A stretch of 14,716 nucleotides of DNA, taken from contig CAZYAK010000034.1 in the NCBI GenBank assembly GCA_964645935.1, forward strand, positions 1 to 14,716, read 5' to 3'. A program made the translations under genes and the position numbers. Source of the stretch: CAZYAK01 sp964645935 (GTDB lineage: Bacteria; Patescibacteriota; Gracilibacteria; Peribacterales; Peribacteraceae). Of this stretch, positions 6,588-12,011 are shown piece after piece. The notes under the pieces were generated by a model. That model saw nothing but the letters and a program-made list of their open reading frames with translations. It was not told the origin of the DNA and ran no database searches. Position 1 is the stretch's first letter; every line of letters starts with the position of its first letter.

Positions 6588-8477
6588 TCACGCCGCCTTC
6601 CAGCGCACGGTCACGCGGCGCTCGGGATTGGCGCTCTGAATCATGCGGCACGTAGCACGGTGCACCATGACCTGCCCTGTGCGGTTGATGAAGCCGCGGA
6701 TGTCCTCGCGCGTGCCGCCGAGCGGGCTGCAGCACTTGGCAAAGCGCATGGGGAGCGCAAGGCCGTCGGCTGTCTCCACGGGCAACTCGCCAATAGCAGC
6801 GCGCCGGGAAGGCGCACGGCGCGGGGCGGCTACGGAGAGCGGCGGGAGCGCCTTGGCGTGCGACAGCACCACCAGGAGCTTGTCCGACCCTTGGCCGAGC
6901 TTCATCAGGAGATCTTCGCGCTCTTCGTAGGTAAGCACGCGGTCGGCGTACGTGCGCAGCAGCGTAAGGTCGGTATCCAACGCGGGGAGGCGGCGGCGCT
7001 TGAGCTCCTCGTTGACCATCGCGCGGCCACGCTGCACGTACAGGTCGCGGTCTATGGCGTGGAAGTACCGCTTCAACCGTGAGCGCGATGACGCCATTTT
7101 GAGCAGCTGCAGCCATTCCGGCGAGGGCTTGGGTGCGGCATGCGAGAGCACCTCCACCACGTCGCCGTTCTCCAGCTCGTAATCCAGCGGTACAATGGAG
7201 CCGTTCACCCGCGCGGCACGGAACGTGAGGCCGAGCTGCGTGTGGATCTGGAACGCGAAGTCGAGCGGCGTTGCACCCTCTGGCAGCTCCACGATGTCGC
7301 CCTTGGGTGTGAGCACGAAGAGATGATCGGCAAGGTGCGGGATGTCGCTGCCCTCCATCGGCTCCTGCGCCGTGAGTACCTGCTGCAGTTGCACACGCTG
7401 AAGCGTGCGCTCCGCGGATCCACCCTGCTTGTAGCTCCAGTGTGCAGCGATGCCGTACTCCGCCTCGCGGTGCATGGCCTGCGTCCGCACCTGCACCTCC
7501 GTAAAGAGCCCTTCAGGGATGCCGGGCAGGCGCGTCACCGTGGTATGGAGGCTCTGGTAGCCGTTGGGCTTGGGGAACGCGATGTAGTCCTTGAAGCGGT
7601 TGGCCACCGGGCGCGCCATGCGGTGCAACAACCCGAGCACGCGGTAGCAGTCTTCCTCGGATCCCACGATAACCCGCAACGCGAAGAGGTCGGGCAAGCT
7701 CTGGATACTGGAGAACGTCTTGCTCTTGAGCTTGCGGAAGATGCTGTAGGGCAGCTTCTCGCGCCCCGTGACGGTGGCCGCGATGCCGTACTCGCGGAGC
7801 GCCGTCATTAAGTGCTTGGCAGATTCGTCCAGGAAGTCGCCGTAGCGCACGTGCAACGATTCCAGCTGCTCCTGTACCCACACCGCGTCCTGGCCATAGA
7901 CAGTGGGGAACGCCAGCCCCTCCAATCGCTGCTTGAGCGTGTGGATGCCGAGACGCGCGGCCACTGGCGCGAAGAGGCCCAGGACGTCGCGCGCAATTCG
8001 CCGCGCCTCGACGCCGGAGGATCCCTGCAGCCAGTCCAGCACCGACGTGCGCTCGCAGAGGATGATGAGCAACACGCGCACATCGTCCGAGACAGAGAGG
8101 AGCATCAGGCGCAGGTCGTCGATAGAGCTTTTGCGATTGCGCATCGTCACGTGCGAGAGGAGATGCACACTACTCACGAGTCCGCGGACGGAGACGCCGA
8201 ACTCCTCTTCTAGCTCCGGCAACGCCACCTTGCGGGTCTTGAGCGCGTGCTGCAACAGGCACGCGCAGACGGTATCCACATCGGGCTGGAACGGCAGGAG
8301 AACCCGCAGCACCCCGAGCACGTGCTCGAGCAGCGAAATGCCCAGCCAGTGGTCACGATCGGCGTAGAGCGCGGTGGCCAGGTCCGCGGCGCGGCGCAGG
8401 CGCAGGTCTGTGACGGGCAACCCGTAGGAACCCAGGATGGCGAGGAGGCCGTCGGTGGCGGTCGCGGCGGGCTTCAT
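6588..8477 (-). CDS. RelA/SpoT homologue, probable (p)ppGpp synthetase with degenerate hydrolase site
   Basis: The 629-residue enzyme has RSH domain order. The HD region (about 30-180) is degenerate: where hydrolases read LLHDVVEDT this one reads LLQHALKTR (74-82), so metal-binding residues are lost. The synthetase domain (about 235-350) is well kept: YSIFRKLKSK, LFALRVIV, FKDYIAFPKPNGYQSLHTTV and EVQVRTQAMHREAEYGIAAH. A TGS domain (about 384-445) follows, then a helical region, and a Cys-containing zinc-finger-type domain (FAKCCSPLGG...GQVMVHRATC, about 579-610). The protein stops at TVRWKAA, where the ACT domain normally begins, so ACT is absent. Start: ATG 8477 with GAGGA 9-10 nt upstream; TTG 8480 is less likely. 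dtd is the gene upstream, a neighbourhood also known from Bacillus (relA-dtd). Predicted role: alarmone synthesis from GTP/GDP and ATP at stalled ribosomes. Confidence 0.93.
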   Translation of the reverse strand: MKPAATATDGLLAILGSYGLPVTDLRLRRAADLATALYADRDHWLGISLLEHVLGVLRVLLPFQPDVDTVCACLLQHALKTRKVALPELEEEFGVSVRGLVSSVHLLSHVTMRNRKSSIDDLRLMLLSVSDDVRVLLIILCERTSVLDWLQGSSGVEARRIARDVLGLFAPVAARLGIHTLKQRLEGLAFPTVYGQDAVWVQEQLESLHVRYGDFLDESAKHLMTALREYGIAATVTGREKLPYSIFRKLKSKTFSSIQSLPDLFALRVIVGSEEDCYRVLGLLHRMARPVANRFKDYIAFPKPNGYQSLHTTVTRLPGIPEGLFTEVQVRTQAMHREAEYGIAAHWSYKQGGSAERTLQRVQLQQVLTAQEPMEGSDIPHLADHLFVLTPKGDIVELPEGATPLDFAFQIHTQLGLTFRAARVNGSIVPLDYELENGDVVEVLSHAAPKPSPEWLQLLKMASSRSRLKRYFHAIDRDLYVQRGRAMVNEELKRRRLPALDTDLTLLRTYADRVLTYEEREDLLMKLGQGSDKLLVVLSHAKALPPLSVAAPRRAPSRRAAIGELPVETADGLALPMRFAKCCSPLGGTREDIRGFINRTGQVMVHRATCRMIQSANPERRVTVRWKAA

Positions 8478-8552
8478 CAAGAAGAATCCTCAGGGTACCA
8501 CGCGTCCCTACCATCGGCGACCGGATTCTCTGATATCCCTGCGGGAGCCGGA

Positions 8553-8996
8553 TCAGTGCTCGAGGAGCAGTGTGACGGGCCCGTCGTTGACCAGCGACAC
8601 CGTCATGTGCGCGCCGAACCGCCCCGTCTCCACGCGGGCGACGCCCTGCGCGCGCAGCGCCTCCACGAAGGTGTCGTACAGTGGTCTGGCTGTGTCCGGC
8701 TTGGCGGCGGCGGTGTAGTCCGGCCGACTCCCCTTCTCCGTGCGCCCGGCCAGCGTGAACTGCGAAACCACGAGCGCGCCGCCACCCGTCTCCAGCAGCG
8801 ACCGGTCGTTGATTTTGCCTTCCAGACCGTCATACATGCGCAATTTGACGATCTTCTCCGCGAGCCACACCGCTTGCTCTGCTGTATCCCCCGCCATCAC
8901 GCCCACAAAGAGGACGTATCCGGCCCCAATGGCACCGACCGTCTGGCCGTCCACGGTCACGGAGGCAGAAATCACCCTCTGAAGCTGCACGCGCAT
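8553..8996 (-). CDS. dtd: D-aminoacyl-tRNA deacylase (D-Tyr-tRNA deacylase)
   Basis: At 147 residues it has the full Dtd length. The enzyme removes D-amino acids (and glycine mischarged on tRNA-Ala) from tRNA, using RNA groups for catalysis. Both family motifs are present: SQFTLAGRTEKGSRPDY at about residues 78-94, and NDGPVTLLLEH at the C-terminus, which carries the GPVT motif that blocks L-amino acids. The N-terminus MRVQLQRVISASVTVDG is typical. It is 75 nt upstream of the RSH gene on the same strand and divergent from rplJ. The start is preceded by a -10-like hexamer rather than a Shine-Dalgarno site. Confidence 0.97.
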   Translation of the reverse strand: MRVQLQRVISASVTVDGQTVGAIGAGYVLFVGVMAGDTAEQAVWLAEKIVKLRMYDGLEGKINDRSLLETGGGALVVSQFTLAGRTEKGSRPDYTAAAKPDTARPLYDTFVEALRAQGVARVETGRFGAHMTVSLVNDGPVTLLLEH

Positions 8997-9002
8997 GACC
9001 GC

Positions 9003-9008
9003 ATAGTA
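9003..9008 (-). promoter_or_regulatory. -10 element of a probable leaderless dtd transcript
   Basis: TACTAT on the reverse strand ends 6 nt before the dtd ATG at 8996. A second candidate, TACACT (9016-9021 in reverse), would give a short leader of about 10 nt. Neither has a clear -35 box. Confidence 0.4.
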
Positions 9009-9089
9009 CCAGGGCAGTGTAGGTCGGGAATCCGCTCCAAATCACATAGGGGCAGGAGAACTGCAACGCACGAGCCTTCTGGCCATAGT

Positions 9090-9110
9090 AGTATTAGAAC
9101 ACATAATACT
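9090..9110. repeat. Inverted repeat in the dtd/rplJ divergent region
   Basis: AGTATTA (9090-9096) and TAATACT (9104-9110) are perfect inverted repeats separated by 7 nt. They lie about 30 nt upstream of the rplJ -35 box in the most AT-rich part of the intergenic region. This could be an operator or an UP-like element. No regulator is evident. Confidence 0.4.
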
Positions 9111-9139
9111 GGCTTGTAACGCCTATTCGTGCTTACGCG

Positions 9140-9167
9140 TTGACAAACGGCCCTTACGGACTACAAT
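9140..9167 (+). promoter_or_regulatory. Strong sigma70-type promoter of rplJ-rplL
   Basis: A perfect -35 TTGACA (9140-9145) and -10 TACAAT (9162-9167) with 16-nt spacing. The predicted start is about 9174, just before the L10 leader motif. Confidence 0.88.
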
Positions 9168-9173
9168 CCCCGC

Positions 9174-9332
9174 ACGTCCGAAGACCGAGGGCACAAGGCC
9201 GTAGGCCGAAATTAGCCCCTCCGAGGAATACAGCATCGGTCACTCGGCTCTGGCTTGGTGGTTCGTGCCGTGTTCCTCGCTGGTCTCCCGGACGTAAAGA
9301 AGGGAGACCTTCTTTATATCCCGGGATTTTTT
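9174..9332 (+). promoter_or_regulatory. L10 ribosomal protein leader with attenuator
   Basis: The ~160-nt untranslated leader carries the conserved L10-binding core: AAGACCGAGGGC (9181-9192) facing TTAGCCCCTCCGAGGAA (9212-9228), with an inner GGCC/GGCC stem (9197-9206). In this family L10, alone or with L7/L12, binds the leader and represses its own operon. GGAATAC (9225-9231) pairs with GTGTTCC (9270-9276). At the 3' end GGTCTCCC (9282-9289) can pair with GGGAGACC (9302-9309), which is incompatible with the terminator hairpin that follows. The motif match is from memory of the family and by eye; the pairings are seen directly. Confidence 0.85.
9286..9332 (+). terminator. Attenuator terminator in the L10 leader
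   Basis: TAAAGAAGG (9295-9303) pairs with CCTTCTTTA (9308-9316) around a GAGA loop. TCCCGG (9286-9291) pairs with CCGGGA (9321-9326), followed by six T residues (9327-9332). It ends 14 nt before the rplJ ATG, so a formed hairpin would stop transcription before the operon. Confidence 0.75.
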
Positions 9333-9346
9333 CCAACCCCACGCCC

Positions 9347-9892
9347 ATGTCCCTCACTAAGGACCAGAAACGGCTCCAGCTCGAAGAGCTCAAGGATAAG
9401 CTCGGCACGGCATCCTCCGTGATCTACACGCAGTACATCGGCATGACCGTCGGCGAGATCGGCGAGCTACGCCGCAAGCTCAAGAAGGCCGGCGCCGAGA
9501 TGAAGGTCGCCAAGAAGACCCTCATGCGCATCGCTGCCGAAGAGAAGAATCTCCCCGTGATGGAAGACGCCCACATGATCGGGCCCGTCGCCTGCATCTT
9601 CAGCTATCAGGACCCCACCGCGGGCGCTCAGGCAGCCTATGCCTTCAGCAAAGACCATCAGCAGGTGAAGTTCCTCGGCGGTCTCTTTGAAGGAAAATTA
9701 CTCTCCAAGCAGGACGCCATGGCGCTGGCCACGATCCCGTCGCGCCAGGTGCTGCTCGGCACGTTCGCGGGCATGATCCGCTCCCCCCTCCAGAAGTTCG
9801 CCTCCATCTGCAACAGCCCGCTCGGCGGCTTCGCCCGCGCCCTCAAGGCGCTCGGCGAGAAGGGAGGTGTTCCCGCTCCGGCCGCAGCCTGA
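9347..9892 (+). CDS. rplJ: 50S ribosomal protein L10 (uL10)
   Basis: The 181-residue protein anchors L7/L12 dimers on the large subunit to form the stalk that recruits GTPase factors. The N-terminal rRNA-binding domain is clear (MSLTKDQKRLQLEELKDKLG start, ELRRKLKKAGAEMKVAKKTL at about 40-59). The C-terminal helix that binds L7/L12 ends in an Ala/Pro tail. The start at 9347 is chosen because the longer frame back to 9140 would translate the promoter and L10 leader. There is no Shine-Dalgarno site between the attenuator U-tract and the ATG. It is cotranscribed with rplL, 45 nt downstream. Confidence 0.97.
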   Translation: MSLTKDQKRLQLEELKDKLGTASSVIYTQYIGMTVGEIGELRRKLKKAGAEMKVAKKTLMRIAAEEKNLPVMEDAHMIGPVACIFSYQDPTAGAQAAYAFSKDHQQVKFLGGLFEGKLLSKQDAMALATIPSRQVLLGTFAGMIRSPLQKFASICNSPLGGFARALKALGEKGGVPAPAAA

Positions 9893-9937
9893 GCTTCAAT
9901 CCGTCACACTTTTTTTCCTCTTTTTCTCCCCCTTCCC

Positions 9938-10342
9938 ATGGCAGACGATTCCAAGGTCGCCCTTACGCCTGAAGAGCAGGCTGTCATCTCGGCTCTCGAG
10001 AAGCTGAACGTCATCCAGTTGAACAACGTCGTGAAATTCATGGAGCAGGAGTACGGCATTTCCGCCGCTGCTCCCGCCGCCGCCGCAGCCCCCGCCGCCG
10101 CGGGTGCCGCCGCTGCTCCCGCGGAGGATAAGGCCGCGTGGAACGTCGAGCTCACGGACTCCGGCGCGCAGAAGATCGCCGTCATCAAGGCGGTTCGCGA
10201 GGTCACCGGTCTCGCCCTGGGCGACGCCAAGGCCCTCGTCGACGGCGCGCCGAAGATGCTCAAGGAGAACGTCCCCACCGACGACGCCAAGAAGATGAAG
10301 GAGACGATCGAGAAGGCCGGCGCCAAGGTCACGCTCAAGTAA
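9938..10342 (+). CDS. rplL: 50S ribosomal protein L7/L12 (bL12)
   Basis: The 134-residue stalk protein has an N-terminal dimerisation domain (about 1-40) that binds L10, a hinge made almost wholly of Ala, Pro and Gly (about 42-62), and a conserved C-terminal factor-binding domain with KIAVIKAVREVTGLALGDAK (about 79-98). It is slightly longer than the usual ~120-125 residues because of the hinge. The ATG directly abuts a 29-nt uninterrupted pyrimidine run (9909-9937) with no Shine-Dalgarno site. A terminator follows 17 nt after the stop. Confidence 0.97.
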   Translation: MADDSKVALTPEEQAVISALEKLNVIQLNNVVKFMEQEYGISAAAPAAAAAPAAAGAAAAPAEDKAAWNVELTDSGAQKIAVIKAVREVTGLALGDAKALVDGAPKMLKENVPTDDAKKMKETIEKAGAKVTLK

Positions 10343-10358
10343 GCGCTCACACGTCACC

Positions 10359-10388
10359 AGCCCCACGGCTCCCGCCGCGGGGCTGTTT
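10359..10388 (+). terminator. Intrinsic terminator of the rplJ-rplL operon
   Basis: AGCCCC (10359-10364) pairs with GGGGCT (10379-10384), and CGGC (10366-10369) with GCCG (10374-10377) inside, with one mismatch. GTTTGC follows, so the U-tract is short. Confidence 0.65.
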
Positions 10389-10390
10389 GC

Positions 10391-10492
10391 GTGGCATGAG
10401 GAGTCGGCCCATTTATCATCCTATAATGCCACAATATCAGCATTCTGTCCTTTCGGCATGCAGGGCCTTCTTGATTGCCCTAAGCCGGTTTT
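10391..10492 (+). other. Hairpin-rich spacer, possible small RNA
   Basis: GTGGCAT (10391-10397) pairs with ATGCCAC (10426-10432), with AGGA/TCCT inside. A perfect TATAAT lies at 10422-10427 but lacks a -35 box. Downstream, CGGC/GCCG (10454-10457, 10484-10487) and AGGGC/GCCCT (10462-10466, 10477-10481) stack into a stem followed by TTTT (10489-10492). A short transcript starting near 10434 and ending here is possible. I see no ORF. Confidence 0.3.
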
Positions 10493-10528
10493 AGTGCGGA
10501 AAACCTGAACAAAAGAGGGGTTTTAAAA

Positions 10529-10556
10529 TTGACACCCTGGGCCATTTTGCTACACT
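10529..10556 (+). promoter_or_regulatory. Sigma70-type promoter of the zinc-ribbon gene
   Basis: Perfect TTGACA (10529-10534), 16-nt spacer, TACACT (10551-10556). The predicted start near 10563 leaves a leader of about 70 nt. Confidence 0.85.
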
Positions 10557-10584
10557 AGCCTTAAGCAATTCCTTCAAACACGAC

Positions 10585-10628
10585 AGTGAGAGAAGGAAAA
10601 CGCGATTATCATTTTTCTTCTCTTCACT
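10585..10628 (+). promoter_or_regulatory. Long hairpin in the 5' UTR of the zinc-ribbon gene
   Basis: AGTGAGAGAAGGAAAA (10585-10600) pairs with TTTTTCTTCTCTTCACT (10612-10628): 16 pairs with one bulged T and one G-U, closed by an 11-nt loop. The stem ends 3 nt before the ATG. The left arm is the only purine-rich, Shine-Dalgarno-like segment of the leader, so the fold would hide it. A translational switch or RNA stabiliser is plausible. Confidence 0.6.
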
Positions 10629-10631
10629 CGT

Positions 10632-10922
10632 ATGGCTGATCAGCAGCTACAGTGCCGCGATTGCGGTCAGAACTTCACCTTCACGGAGGGTGAGCAACAG
10701 TTCTTCGCCTCGAAGAACCTGTCGGCTCCCCAGCGTTGCAAGGATTGCCGCAACGCCCGCAAGGCGGAGCGCACCACGGATCGCGTCATGCACGACGCCG
10801 TCTGCGGAAAGTGTGGTTCGCAGTGCCAGGTCCCGTTCAAGCCTCGCCCGGTCGAGGAAGGCGGTCGCCCGGTCCTCTGCAAGGCATGCTTCGATGCCGA
10901 GCGCGGTTCGCGCATGGCGTAA
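10632..10922 (+). CDS. Small protein with two zinc ribbons (zf-trcl plus CxxC-x(n)-CxxC domain)
   Basis: The 96-residue protein carries four CxxC pairs. The first ribbon is C8/C11 with C36/C39 and the sequence LQCRDCGQNFTFTEGEQQFF, which resembles the probable zinc-ribbon domain PF13451. The second is C58/C61 with C83/C86, containing CQVPFKPRP and GRPVLCKACF, which matches the CxxC-x17-CxxC domain except that the spacing here is 21. Each set probably binds one Zn. Proteins of this type are common in CPR genomes and some archaea; their function is not established, with nucleic acid or ribosome binding proposed only by analogy. It is monocistronic with its own promoter, a UTR hairpin and a strong terminator, which suggests high expression. 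No Shine-Dalgarno site is free next to the ATG. Confidence 0.9.
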   Translation: MADQQLQCRDCGQNFTFTEGEQQFFASKNLSAPQRCKDCRNARKAERTTDRVMHDAVCGKCGSQCQVPFKPRPVEEGGRPVLCKACFDAERGSRMA

Positions 10923-10955
10923 AGGACAAGGAGTTCACTCTCTTCGCCTTTCAAG

Positions 10956-10980
10956 CACCCCCAGCAATGGGGGTGTTTTT
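10956..10980 (+). terminator. Strong intrinsic terminator after the zinc-ribbon gene
   Basis: CACCCCC (10956-10962), loop AGCAAT, GGGGGTG (10969-10975) and five T residues. Confidence 0.93.
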
Positions 10981-11005
10981 GTATCCGCGCATAGCTGCCT
11001 CAGCC

Positions 11006-11092
11006 TGTCATGGTGAGCCCGTCGAACCATGACGCCTTGATGCCGCTTCCACCCGGGACCGCATGTCGCGCTTCGACGGGCTCAGCGTGACA
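11006..11092. repeat. REP-like palindromic intergenic element
   Basis: TGAGCCCGTCGAA (11014-11026) is exactly inverted at TTCGACGGGCTCA (11072-11084). The outer TGTCA (11006-11010) is inverted at TGACA (11088-11092). The left half is itself a hairpin, GTCATGG/CCATGAC (11007-11013, 11027-11033). The TTCGACGGGCTCA-type core resembles dispersed palindromes I recall from many bacterial genomes, of the kind moved by REP-associated tyrosine transposases. No such transposase is in this window. Confidence 0.75.
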
Positions 11093-11119
11093 TGCTCTCC
11101 GATCACTGGGCGTCTCTGT

Positions 11120-11125
11120 CACAAT
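11120..11125 (+). promoter_or_regulatory. -10-like element before the DUF1624 gene
   Basis: CACAAT ends 6 nt before the GTG at 11132, the same geometry as for tig, dtd and the hydrolase. No -35 box is evident. Confidence 0.35.
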
Positions 11126-11131
11126 GCATCC

Positions 11132-11875
11132 GTGCCCACCCCCTCCCCCGCCCCCCGCTACCCCGAACTCGACCTGCTGCGCGCGCTCGCCGTGACGGGA
11201 ATGATCGCGTACCACCTCGCGTATGACCTGCAAGCGTTCTACGGATGGAACCTCGGTGTGTTCTCCGGTGGATGGGCTGAATTGCAGCGCGGGACAGCGG
11301 CGCTCTTTCTGCTGCTTGTGGGCATCAGCTTCCGGGTCTCGTGGGAACGCGCGCGCTCCCGCGGTGGGCGGACGTATCCCAAGTACCTGAGGCGAGGACT
11401 GATGATCTTCGGCTGCGGGATGCTCGTGAGCCTGGCAACGTACCTCGTCGATCCGCGTACGTTCGTGCGGTTCGGAATCCTGCATTGCATCGGTACAACC
11501 GTCCTGCTGCTGCCACTCACCGCGCGGTGGCGCGAGGCGAATATGGCACTGGGAGTGCTGGCGCTGGCCGCGGGGACGTGGACGCACGGTCTCGCTCCCT
11601 CATGGCTGCTGATCCCGCTGGGATGGGCACCCCCCGGGTTCGCGTCGGTGGACTGGTTCCCGCTTGCACCCTGGATCGGTGTGCCGCTGATCGGATCGGG
11701 GCTGGGATACCTTCTCTATGCCCGCAAGCCTGCGTGGCGGACGCGTCTGCCGTCCTTCCCTCGGAGCGCTACATGGATACTCTGGCCCGGACAACACGCA
11801 CTCGCCGTCTACCTCGCGCACCAGCCAGTGCTGCTGGCGCTGCTGGCGCTGTCGCTCGGTGTACCACATCCGTAG
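11132..11875 (+). CDS. DUF1624 (HGSNAT-like) integral membrane protein
   Basis: The 247-residue protein opens with RYPELDLLRALAVTGMIAYH, the typical first motif of the DUF1624/heparan-alpha-glucosaminide N-acetyltransferase catalytic family, and continues YDL after the His. Members are polytopic membrane acyltransferase-like proteins thought to modify sugars; the activity of bacterial members is largely unproven. About seven hydrophobic segments are visible, and GQHALAVYLAHQPVLLALL near the end is a family-like final helix. The GTG at 11132 is chosen because the longer ATG at 11063 lies in the palindromic repeat and its residues are just a translation of it. The neighbouring LCP gene suggests a role in envelope polysaccharide. 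Confidence 0.85.
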   Translation: MPTPSPAPRYPELDLLRALAVTGMIAYHLAYDLQAFYGWNLGVFSGGWAELQRGTAALFLLLVGISFRVSWERARSRGGRTYPKYLRRGLMIFGCGMLVSLATYLVDPRTFVRFGILHCIGTTVLLLPLTARWREANMALGVLALAAGTWTHGLAPSWLLIPLGWAPPGFASVDWFPLAPWIGVPLIGSGLGYLLYARKPAWRTRLPSFPRSATWILWPGQHALAVYLAHQPVLLALLALSLGVPHP

Positions 11876-11997
11876 AAACGGCGACGAGGAAACACCGCGC
11901 GGAAGCGTGCAACAACCTTTCGCGTATGGCCCAACGAATCGCTTTCCTGTGCGGAAATTCCGGGGGGTTCTCGCTTCTCCTCCAGGGTCGCATCACC

Positions 11998-12003
11998 TAA
12001 ACT
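11998..12003 (+). promoter_or_regulatory. -10 element of a probable leaderless LCP transcript
   Basis: TAAACT ends 8 nt before the ATG at 12012. No clear -35. A CGGAAATTCCG palindrome lies at 11952-11962 upstream. Confidence 0.4.
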
Positions 12004-12011
12004 GTTCCCCG

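Noticed and set aside
9140..9346. Longer rplJ frame starting at 9140
   Set aside because: It translates the TTGACA/TACAAT promoter, L10 leader and attenuator.
11063..11131. ATG start at 11063 for the DUF1624 protein
   Set aside because: The first residues come from the palindromic repeat; the family N-terminus begins just after the GTG at 11132.
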